From Serendipita indica DSM 11827 (taxonomy: Eukaryota; Basidiomycota; Agaricomycetes; Sebacinales; Serendipitaceae), in contig CAJVGD010000020.1 of the NCBI GenBank assembly GCA_910890315.1, positions 248,001-312,000 on the forward strand: a DNA stretch of 64,000 nucleotides. Direction: 5' to 3'. Made by a program: the position numbers and the translations under genes. Below, piece after piece: positions 33,138-43,511 of this stretch (positions are counted from its first letter, which is position 1; each line of letters starts with the position of its first letter). Under the pieces are notes generated by a model. That model saw only the letters and a program-made list of their open reading frames with translations, was not told the origin of the DNA and did not search any database.

Positions 33138-36100
33138 CTAGTTGGAGTTCGTTCGAACATTTGTCCACGAGGAACCGCATCGAAAGTGCGTAAAGTCGAG
33201 GGTGGTTGTACGCAAGTGACTTGTCACTGGTATCGTCAGACGATTCGGATATACCAAGCCGTGACGATTGTCTGGCGGTACCCAGAAAAGAAGCTTATCG
33301 GAAGATTGCACCCAGCCATCTTGAGACAATAAGCAATGATTGAATCCAGGTACATGGATTCCCAAGGGATCACCCCGTGGCTGGGGCCCGAAATCTAAGC
33401 CTGAAGGCTCTATGTCTTTCTGGTAGGGACTCTTGGAGCAGATAGCTAATGAAAATTGTCAGGTTAATTCCAGAAGCAGAAATAAGACTGACCAATATCT
33501 ACATCCCATAGCCGAATCGTCCTGTCCGAGGAGCCAGAGACGATCCGTGAGCCATCTGGTGAAAATGCGACGGCCTTGATGCCACCGTCGTGAGCTCGAA
33601 GCGGTTCCCCCAAAGGCTGCCTAGTTTCGGTCTCCCAGAGTCGAATGTTCTTGTCCCACGAGCCAGAGACGATCCGCAAGCCGTCTGGTGAAAATGCGAC
33701 GGCATTGACGTGATTTTCATGACCTCGGAGTGGCTCTCCCAAAGATTGACAGGTTTCTGAATCCCATAGTCGAATTGTCTTGTCATCCGACCCGGAGACA
33801 ATTAGTGAGCCATCCGGTGAGAATGCAACGCATTTGACCCAACTCTCGTGACCTTGGAGTGGCCCTCCCAATAGTTGGCCAGTCTCCGACTCCCACAGTC
33901 GGATAGTACAGTCCTCCGAGCCAGACACAATTCGTGTGCCATCAGGGGAGAACGCGACGGCCAAAACCGTGGATTCGTGACCTTGGAGGGGCTCCCCTAG
34001 AGGCTGGCCAGTGCCCACTTCCCAAAGTCGAACCGTCTTGTCCCAGGAGCCAGAGACAATTCGTGAACCATCAGGCGAGAATCCGATGGCCATCACCGGG
34101 CCGGTTTGACCTTGGAGTGGCTGCCCTGAAGGCCGACCGGTGTCTGCCTCCCATAGTCGAATCGTATTGTCATCCGAGCAAGAGGCGATTCGTGAGCCAT
34201 CCGGAGAGAATGCGACGGCATTGACACAACCGGTGTGCCCTCGAAGTGGCTCTCCCAAAGGCTGACCGGTGTCTGCTTCCCAAAGTCGGATTGTATTGTC
34301 TTTCGAGCTGGAGACAATTCGAGAGCCATCTGGGGAGAATGCGATTGATAAGATGGCGTCGTCGTGAGTTTGGAGTGACTCCCCCAGAGGCTGACAAGTT
34401 TCTGCTTCCCATAGTCGAATCGTTGTGTCAACCGAACCGGAGACGATTCGCAAACCATCGGGCGAGAAACCTACGGTCCATATCTCGCCTTCGTGACCTT
34501 GAAGTGGTTCTCCCAATGCCCGGCCAGTGTCTGTGGCCCACAGTCGAATCGTCCTGTCCCACGAACCAGAAACGATTTGTGAGCCATCTGGCGAGAATCT
34601 GACGGCTAGGACTGATTTTCTGTGACCTCGGAGCGGTTCTCCTAATGGGTGACGTGTGTCTAAGTCCCAAAGTTGGATTGTCTTGTCAGATGAGCCAGAC
34701 ACAATCCACAAGCCTGCTGGAGAGAATGCAACGGAGTTCACCCCTTTTTTGTGACCTCGAAATGGATCTCCCACCATTCGACCAGTATCTACGTCCCAAA
34801 GTCGAACCGTCCGGTCGTCCGAGCCAGAGATGACCCTTGAGCCGTCTGGTGAGTACGCGACCGCGTTTACTGCGCCTTCGTGACCGTGGAGTGGTTCGCC
34901 TACCGGCTGGCCAGTATCCGTATCCCAAAGTCGAATTGTGCTATCTTCCGATCCAGACACAATTCGTGAGCCGTCTGGTGAGAATGCGACGGCCAAAACT
35001 GTGGATTCGTGACCTTGGAAGGGCTCGCCTAACGGCTGACCAGTGTCTACCTCCCAAAGTCGAATTGTCTTGTCATCCGAGCAAGAAACGAGTTGTGAGC
35101 CGTCAGGGGAGAATGCGATGTCAAAGACATGACCTTCATGACCTCGCAGTGGCTCTCCCAATGGTTGACCAGCGTCTGCGTCCCACAGTCGAATCGTCTT
35201 ATCAATCGAGCTAGAAGCGATTCGCGACCCATCCGGGGAAAATATGACAGCGCTGATCAAGCCTTGGTGACCTCGAAGAGATCTGGGAAGTACGGGATAC
35301 ACCTCCTCAACCCCTCGAGTCGCAGATAAACAGCTCGCATACGTTTTTAGTCCCTCTATATGCATTCTTGAGTTCTGAGGCGAAAACGGAATCGCAGAGA
35401 TGTAGATATGTGGCACACTTTCCTGGATCGGCACCGAAAACGTCATAATAAACCGTCGAATCTCCGTCATACGGCTTCTGGTGTCTTCTTCGAGCTTTAT
35501 ATCGTTTAATACAAGAGTATATCACCATAGATCACTCACCCCTCTATGGCGTGTAACGGCTCGAAGTCCGGCAATCGCTCGTGGCACATTTCCCATGAAG
35601 CTCAAGATCTCCATCCAGTAAAACACACGTGGGATTTGAATAATGCGCTCTACTTCCCTCTTGAGCGTACCTCGCCACTTATTATCCGTTTCCGCCAAGT
35701 GAAACAACCAATGCGAGCTCGCGTATCCAAGTTTTCTTGGAATGAACTCTGATATCCTCGCGTCAAGGTTCGCTATCTGCCTATTCGGATAGAAAGATGA
35801 CTCGATTTGGCAAATGTTGAACTTGACACCTTCGGTCGGTGAATTGAGGCGTTTTAGACACCACGACGCCGTTTGACCGTGTGCATTGACCACGTTGATA
35901 TAGACCTTGTTATGGCTATCGACGGCTGAAGCTTGGGAGCGGCGTCGAAGGTACTCGACCAGAGTGGGATGACGGAATCGGATTTGCCTTGTATTTGGGT
36001 CTACACTAAGTACGCTTCCCAAATTCTGAACCAGGGCATTCACGCTCCCGCGTACTCCAGCGTGTTTGAGAAGGTCCTCGAAGTCGTCCACAGCGAGCGA

Positions 36101-37877
36101 CTCATATGAAGCAAGCAATATAGCTAGCATGCTACATATCGTCGTGAGAGATTTCGGGTCTGCCCGCTCGAAAATGAGGTCGTATATCTCGTCTATATCC
36201 CCGGTCTGGTCCACTGAGACTAGGCGTTCATATATCCCCTCATGGGTATCCAATGTCGGTTCGCTTTTCAGCATTCGACACGCGGTGCTGGCCCAGATGA
36301 ACAACCCATTGGCATTTTTGACCAGTCGTCGCTTCTTCTCCTCCGGCAGCATCCCGTTGATCAGTTGCTCTATATAGATTGCGATGTCATCGATATTATC
36401 ACGATGTCTGGCATCGTGCAACCGGTCCTCCATCTTGGCTTTGATTGAAAGCGACCCCAAGGTCGCTTGGATGACAGGGTCTGGTCGACTTGTCATGAAT
36501 ATCTTTAGATTTGGGCTTTCCTGAATGGCGGTGGAAAGTGTTTCGATGAGCTTTCTTCGTTGTAGTCCAGACATGCATTCGTCGAGCGCGTCGATGACCA
36601 AGATGACGCGCTTGTTCTGATGTTTCGTTGGCTCCACGATCAGCTTTTTGAACTGCTCCTCAAAGGTACATGACATGATCGAAGGGTATCGTTTGACCGC
36701 ATCCACAATAGATGGGGCTAGCGTTGGGATGTTTTCGAACATCTGCCTGGCGAAGGTTGGGCACATCTTGACAATGGTCGACTCCTCGTTGCTGGCGATT
36801 GAGAAGAACCAGTAACCACCGAGCAGCCCTGCCTGCTTCCAGATTGTGACCATACTCGTTGATACTGTCGATTTCCCGGAGCCGGCGATATCGCAGAGCC
36901 AGAAGATGGGCTCAGCGAATTCGCCCTCTCCCCACCGACGAATCGAATCGAGAACAGCTTCTCTAGTTCCCGGATTGCAGCTATTGTGAATCATGGAAGA
37001 CGTCGAGAGAACAATCGGCAGTTGAGAGATGATCACCAAGTCCGCTGTAACAGGTGAGGCGAATCGACCGTGCCAACAGTGCAGGCTTACCATCCTTCAA
37101 TAGAGTCTTAGTATCTTCTTTGATGACTTGTGTATCCGCTCTTAAAACTTCGGTGTCCCCTTTGACGGCTTGAATATGAAGCGAAGATGATACAGCTAGA
37201 GCAGCCTGACATGCCGTCAGTACGAAAATAAGAGGTCTCCGTGGCCTGTACCGTAAGCCTTTGGTGACAATCGTCAATGTCTTGATGAAAATCTCGAATA
37301 TCTCCTGCGTCCATGTCAACTTTCATTGCTCGAGACAACAGCCGCGACCTGGTTTGTGCTTCGATTGCTCTCTGTATTTCATCGAGCTTTCTGTCCAGAC
37401 CATAAGCCGAGTGCCCGACCCTGAAGTATTAAACTTGCCTGACATAGACTAGTAGTGGTTGTCGCAACGAGTCGTCCACCTGGTGGTTCTTCTCTGGATG
37501 CTCCTCGAATATGGTTATCTGGCCCTCCATCGACTCCAAATGACCTTGTAGCCGCCCAGCAAGACGTTTCCAATCTTTTTTGTTGTTCTGGACAGCCTAT
37601 CTGTGCCATCAGACAAGTCAAACACATCCTTCAGACATACGCGTGCTATCTCGAGGATCTGCTTTGTAGCTCTACATGCCGCTTTGAGAGAGGCAAGCGC
37701 ATCAGATGCTTCTGAGATGTTGGCGACGAGGTCGAGAATCGGAATGGCGGTATCGCGCACTCTGTCAGAGCGGCTGCTTGTGCTTGGGCTTGACGCGTTT
37801 GATTGAGGGCTGGGTTGGTTACTGATGTCCTTTGAACGGGGATTCTTGCCTTTGCGTTCGAACCATGACTTGGACAT
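33138..37877 (-). CDS. NACHT-WD40 NLR-like receptor, copy 2
   Basis: Seven exons (37641-37877, 37439-37596, 37252-37390, 37091-37205, 35540-37044, 33493-35494, 33138-33445) give 1487 residues. Exons 1 to 5 have exactly the same lengths as in copies 1 and 3 (237, 158, 139, 115 and 1505 bases). The start [11 protein letters not shown] was chosen by alignment with the other copies; the frame is open upstream to an ATG at 37,955. The NACHT domain keeps [10 protein letters not shown] and [11 protein letters not shown], followed by [11 protein letters not shown]. There are 14 WD repeats with the core [20 protein letters not shown]. Repeats 2-3 are almost the same as repeats 10-11, showing internal copying. 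The tail ends [11 protein letters not shown]. Intron 2 is GC-AG. It is a tandem duplicate of copy 1 and probably a non-self recognition receptor. Confidence 0.92.
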
Positions 37878-38285
37878 CTGGGGTGGACGGGACCAAAAGG
37901 GGCGAATGGAATTGGAATTGGGATAGCCACAGTGATAGGATCTAATCGAGTGCATTATGTTTGTAACCTACGGCATTAATCTATTCGAACCGTACATTCC
38001 ATCAACCATGGAGTGCAGCAATTAACGGCATTATTGAGAAGTAAACTGAAAGTTCAGGTGGATATCCGCCACGCATTCAAGGATTTATTAAATCTACCCC
38101 AGCAGATGACCATATTCTAAAAGTCCGACGCAATGCGCGAGCAAGGCACAAGAAAGCGTACCATAACCTTTTGTCGTGAGAAATGTGATGAGAGAGCAAG
38201 GACAGGCCACATTCGCAGCCGTCCAAATCGTTACAATAAGCGAAATGCGAGAGAGCGAGATGGGTAGATATGTCCGTGTAGATTC
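37878..38285. other. Intergenic, no gene seen
   Basis: This is the 5' flank of NACHT-WD40 copy 2. The first 25 bases (GGTGGACGGGACCAAAAGG region) also occur upstream of copy 3. No gene was recognised. Confidence 0.45.
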
Positions 38286-39704
38286 TCATAGAGAGATGCC
38301 AAGAGAAGAGACTGCGAGGAGTACGATGGGGAAAAGGAGAGAGGATGCAGTGGTAAGATGTGCGCCGTTCGAATGCGACGTCCCGATGCTCGTCGTCGAG
38401 GGGCTCGCTGCACCACTCGGCGTGGCGCTTAAATCGACCGATTGTCCAAGCGTTGCAGGCGCAAGACGCGAGTCGGAGCCGAAAAAGTCAAAGAGCACCA
38501 CACCAAATCGCGAGCCTTGCTTGCCGGCCAAGTACGACAGTGCTCTGCTGTTCATCCCGGGTGATGTGTTATTTCCTTGGGCGAGTTGCGAAGGAGTGAC
38601 AGAAATTCCTGAATAGCCGCTCACAAAGCTGATGAACAAGCCATCTGGGTGCTGAGCGCTCGTAGCAATATCGAGATTGGCGGAGAGCGCAAGGTACTTG
38701 GAGGCTACGGCACTTTCAAGGTCGTTGCCTCCGACGTTGTAAAAGTCTTCAATGTAGAGCGTCTCGCCATTGGCGCCGTATTGGATCTGGAACTGGGCGT
38801 TGTTGTCCGCCCAGCCCGAGGATGCGTCGATGCCGATGGGTGTGATATTCTGCAGCTGATCAAATGCGAACCTACGAAGCAGAATCGCCTTGTGACGCGC
38901 CTCGCCCAGCGTAGGAAGCTAGAACAGGGAGTCAGTGGCGTCAACAGAGGGTAACATGTACAACTCACCGCAGTACTTTGAACCCAATATTGGGCCACAT
39001 CTTGACCAGTCACAAGGTCATAGATAGTCTGCTGCAGAGAGGCGGTACTGTTCCCATTATCGACCTTAACCGAGACCATGACCGTTTCCGTCGCATGCGC
39101 ATCAAGCCATCTGTACAGACCCCAAAAGATATCTGCCAATTGTGCGGTCGTATCCAAAAGCGCAGCACCTAGAGATCAATGGGCTCGTCAGTGTGACTGC
39201 GGATACCCTCGAAATAACCAGGGCAGGGACGGACCGTGATAGAGTTGGATCATTCCATTATTCTCTCCTACTCGTAAATCAATGAAGCGCACACCACCGT
39301 TGAGTTGTTTGAAGAGCGGCAGATCCTAAATGCCGGGGTCAGCGAACAAAGATTTGGCCGAGCGCCAATCGCGCTGCATACCTGGGTCTTGGTGAACGCG
39401 GCTGCAATTCCCGTAACATTCCCTATGATGAAGTTATTGTATAAGCGCTTCTGATCTCATCGTGAGCGTGCATAAACCACTCACAGGCCAAAGAATCGTG
39501 GGTCCCTGGAATACTGAGAGTAGGAAACGTTGTCGAGTCTGGTTGGTTGCTCATCCATCCAGCAAGTGCATCTGAAGATTCCTCCCATGTTCCCAAAAGA
39601 CCTGACGCAGCGGCGAGGTGCGCTTGCATCTGCGACTCATCGAGAGCGGCAACCAAGAGCGGAAGAGCGAGTGAAAAGAAAGAAAGTGACGGTAAAATAC
39701 GCAT
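38286..39704 (-). CDS. Secreted PI-PLC X-domain-like protein
   Basis: Five exons (39485-39704, 39382-39422, 39235-39325, 38969-39168, 38286-38918) give 394 residues. A signal peptide (MRILPSLSFFSLALPLLVAA) comes first. The X-domain follows, with LSIPGTHDSLA containing the first catalytic-type His and NNGMIQLYHG containing the second, both split by introns that close the frame. GGVRFIDLRV and LADIFWGLYRWLDAH are also typical of the bacterial-type PI-PLC family. The C-terminus has a Ser/Thr-rich stretch and a final hydrophobic segment (LLFPIVLLAVSSLGISL), which suggests a GPI anchor. The protein probably acts at the cell surface on phosphatidylinositol or GPI-linked substrates; catalytic activity is inferred from the two histidines. 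The start codon is the Met before the signal peptide. Confidence 0.88.
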
Positions 39705-39869
39705 AGTCGGTGCTGATTTGAAGAGAGTCGATTTGAAAGAAAATTCAAGGACGGTAGAGGAGGGATCCAAAAGGGCTTGCTTGCTTTGGCCGTTCGCCTC
39801 GGTTCGACACTTGGCTTCTCGGCTCACTCGCGGCGGTAGCGCTCAATGTAAATTTAGAAGTGCAAATAT

Positions 39870-41640
39870 TTAGTAACCCTCATCGTACAGTTTCCGCGAC
39901 AAGGCAACGTAGAATCTCTCCAAGTCAAACCTCGGAGGCTTCGTCGAGCCGTGATCCGCTATTTGAGGCTTCCCCTCCTTTGTCTCGCTCGTAGAGGATG
40001 TGACAAGCTTGAGGGGTGCAGTAACCGCGTTGATGCCCGGGACATTCTCCACCACCCAATCTAGTACAGAATCCATCGGGGATTGTCCTCCTTCCTTCTG
40101 ATTCGCTTCTTGCACAATCTTTTCCTTAGATTCTGAATCTCCAAGTGTCGCAATCATTTGGGCCTTTTGACTTCGACGCGCCTTGCCGTCCTCCTCTTGA
40201 AGCTTCTGCTGTTGAAGCGCCGCTTGGTCACGTCGGCTCTTGTCCTGATTCCATACTCCAAGGAACCGTTGCCAATCCGTCCAGCTCCACGTACTCTGGT
40301 TGGATCCCGACCCAGCCACGGCGCTCTCTGCGCCTTTTGCCTCGTCTGCGTGATGAGCAGACAGCCCTCCAGCACCCCGCATATCCCAGTGGTCACAATT
40401 CTCTAGCACACCCAGGAATTCACCCCATTTGGCAGATTCCACGGTGACGAGCCCGTCATTGCCGTACTGTCGATTGGGATACTTCCCGGACTTTTGAACC
40501 TTCTCCTCGTATCCGTCCAGAATAAGTTTCGGGAGCCATAGCGGGTGGAAGAAGGACATGCTCGGTGTGCGTGCTGCGACAGACCAGTAGCGAACGTTGG
40601 GCGAGTCTGGCGTTGAAGGGTTAAAATGGGCCTTGAGATAGTTGGAAGTGAGGTTTGAATATGCTGGGGAGTCGATAAATGAGATAATAGATGAGGGTAA
40701 TGGGACAGCCGGCGAAACGGGCTTGATCCCTGGTATTGGCTCTCGCACAGAGCCTATCCCGATGATTTCCTACAGGATTTTAGATCTTGTATTCCCAGAA
40801 GATTTAAAACATACCATGAGCCAGTCCATAAAGGGACTACCACGATGGGGTGTGCTGACGGTAGTCAAGGTAAGCGGAGTGTACTCCTTTGGCTTGATGT
40901 TGGAGATCAGCTGCCTACAGTCAAGTCCTCCCATAGAATGTGCAATAAAATTGATGCTCCGTCCAGCGGCATCGTGCTGTAAGCAGTCGTGCATCGTCTT
41001 CGCCCGTTCCTGGATCGAACCAGTCCTATCCGCGCTCAGCAGACTCAATGTATCGATAATCAGTACGTACGACGGAACTCTGGTGACGATGACTTCTGCT
41101 CCAACCTTCTTCCTTAGAATACCCAGCACGTCAGACCAATAATGAATCTGTAGACTCGGCCACGTAGAGAACCCTCGTACATCGAATCCGTAAAGTCCTG
41201 TTCAAAGTCAGTCCTCCGAAGTAGGCCAAGAGAAGAATCGTACCATGTGCAAGGACGATCGGATTTCGAGGCGCGCGCGTAGGTTCAAACACCGTCGGGT
41301 TGTTCATAAGCCGATAAATCGGTGCATTCGGATCATACAGATCCTCTTTGCGCTGCTTTTTTGGCTCCTGATTCCCCGACTCATTGCCGCTCTCGTTATA
41401 CGACGAAACCTCCGAAGCCTGCCCAGTAGCACCCTTTTCATCCGATGATATAGAACTAGACGAGACTTGTGGTCCCCAGCCGAGCAAATAGCCCAGCGAG
41501 GGGATGGCGGCAGCTCGCAGCAATGACGCGAATCGTCCTGCTGGTCGTGGGGTTGCAGATGCTTTGGAGGGGTACTTTAGAGAGAATTCCGAAATAAATT
41601 TCCGGAGTAAGGACAGCAATGGGATTGGCAGAGTCGACAT
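39870..41640 (-). CDS. Alpha/beta-hydrolase lipase (triacylglycerol lipase type)
   Basis: Three exons (41244-41640, 40815-41197, 39870-40769) with introns of 46 and 45 bases give 559 residues. The first intron splits the oxyanion motif IVLAHGLYGFDVRG, which is only restored after splicing. The nucleophile elbow is NFIAHSMGGLDCRQL (Ser at about residue 220), the probable acid is in YGNDGLVTVESAKWG, and the catalytic His is in CDHWDMRG. STPHRGSPFMDW is also typical of this lipase group. The N-terminal 80 residues are basic and hydrophobic without a clear secretory signal, so a mitochondrial or lipid-droplet location is possible. A Gln/Lys-rich insert separates the His region from the C-terminus. 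The gene lies 165 bases upstream of the PI-PLC-like gene on the same strand. Confidence 0.88.
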
Positions 41641-41910
41641 TTCATAACTTTCTTGAGGAAACCCCAGTCGTGGGTGGAAGCAAAGCAGGTGATTGTCAAA
41701 CGTGGTCTCTACAGACTGGCCACTGCAACTGAAGGACGTTTACAAGAAACAGAGTACAGAAAGCATTTACAGGCATGTACAAGGCAGCTAGAGATGGTGA
41801 AAATAGTTGTCATTGCGCAGATTCAAACGATTTCAACAAGGGTAAAGAATGCCTTGAGTACATTGAGCTCATAAAGAAGCCTTGTCGCTGCGACGAGTCG
41901 GCAACACAGT

Positions 41911-42682
41911 TTACGTCCTCGGGAGCTTCTGAAGGACTGTGAAAGGGTTAGAAAACAATACATGGAGCACATGAAGAATCACATACGCGCTGCTTCCGAA
42001 ACTTCGTCTAAATCGGTAGCCTGGATGTCTGCATTGATAATTCCTTTCAAGCTATCACGGAGCGCGGCCTTGGAAGACGAAAATAGCATCTTCTGTCGTC
42101 CAGTCGCCGAGTCAGGAGACCTAGAGACGGAAAGTAGCGTCATAAAGTTGCATCCGCGGAATCGCCACAAGGTCAACGACCGCGCAAGGCCAGAGGGAAT
42201 AGGCGCAGGCTTACCAGGCTATGAACACAATCTTGCTGCGCTTTCCGGCATCCCCAAGGTCGTACTCAAAATCGTAAAGTGCCCATCGGGGCTCATTCTC
42301 TGGGAGGTCGTTGAGGAAGTTCTCGTACGTCGAGTCAGTCGACGTCTGCGTCAATCCATTCTCAGTAACCAGGTTTATCAACTCACAAAGGCGGTTTGGA
42401 CACCTTTAACTGACCTTTTCGACCACGATCTCGGTTTTGGTGTTGTTGACCGTGAAGATGATGTACTTCAGTCGTGGGCCACTTCCTTTGTTTTTGTTCT
42501 TGAATCCCTCTTGAGAAGTTGTGATACAATCCGGGTTGACAGGAACTCCAGAGGCCTAGTGAATCGTGATGCCCATAACGATCAAGGTGTAAGGGTGACA
42601 TCGCCCGTACACACAACGGATAACAACGAGAGTACGCAGATGAGCATTAAACGCAGCGACGACGAGAACGATGACGAACCAT
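41911..42682 (-). CDS. COF1: Cofilin / actin-depolymerizing factor
   Basis: Five exons (42680-42682, 42415-42555, 42215-42345, 41987-42120, 41911-41936) give 144 residues, the usual length of fungal cofilin. The first exon is the ATG alone, followed by a 124-base intron with a GTTCGT donor. The protein starts MASGVPVNP, with a Ser at position 3, the regulatory site in animals. The family core follows: RLKYIIFTVNNTKTEIVVEK, then TSTDSTYENFLNDLPE, then ALYDFEYDLGDAGKRSKIVF and IAWSPDSATGRQKMLFSSSK, with the actin-binding long helix AALRDSLKGIINADIQATDL. The protein severs and depolymerises actin filaments in the cytoplasm. Because of its many introns the gene leaves no long open frame on its own strand. 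The opposite-strand frame 41,962-42,741 is a shadow. Confidence 0.93.
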
Positions 42683-43511
42683 TTGTGCAGTCGAGGATTA
42701 GAGTGGCAGATTCCAAGTTGCTTTCCACGTTTGGCTCTTAGGCGCTTGCCAATCGATCAGCCTTTTCAAGCCATTTCCGCCCACGCAGTGCGCAGACGAC
42801 ACTCTGAGCCCAGTTCTGGCATCGATTGCGGCGACTGCGGCCCAGTCTGAGCCCAGCGACGAGGCGCCTAATCTCATCGAGCGCGCACAGTTTTTGGAAA
42901 AGAAATTGAATCCATGTTCATGAAACGACACTACAATGCTTGGGATTCGCAAATTGAGAGTGTGACGAGTCGGAGAATGAGCCAATATGCACAGATGAAG
43001 CAATGGGACCAAATGCAGAGTGATGAGCAAAATGAATATGCACAGTTGAATGAAATAGGGGAATAAGTAAAGATCAGTAGGAAGGGAAAAGGAGTGACCG
43101 GGATGGATTCCGAGCTTGCAATACTACTACATCCAGTTTCAAACTGGCGAGCTTGATGAGAGCACAACAGTTGCACAGAGCGAGTTGTTCATGTCGAATT
43201 CAGAGGGCGAGTTGCGGACGTTGAAATTGTAGAGAACGAGTTCCGGGTGTTTTGCAGAGCGGCTGACGTTGAAAATGCACATGTCGTGACGATTACATGC
43301 TGGAGAGTGAGGTCGATGCTGATGGGTGACATTGCTGATGCTGGTAGAGCTACAGTGCAGGAGTTGAAAGCTGAGAGCGAGAAAGTGAAGCGAGGCGAAT
43401 GATTTGCGAGTTGAGATGGAATGCTACAATCCGCAGAGCGAGATTTGTGCTTGATCTAGGCGGAGAGGTTGCGTTTGACAACATTTGACCAGGTGAATAA
43501 CTGAAAACAGA
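42683..43511. other. Intergenic, no gene seen
   Basis: This is the 5' flank of cofilin and the 3' flank of the coiled-coil gene. Only short unrecognised frames are present. Confidence 0.45.

Noticed and set aside
27691-35494. Tandem 126-129 base DNA repeats as a possible satellite
   Set aside because: The periodicity is explained fully by 14 protein-coding WD repeats per gene.
41962-42741. A 259-codon open frame on the plus strand
   Set aside because: It is antisense to cofilin, whose five exons close in frame on the minus strand with full family similarity; the plus-strand reading has no protein-like features.
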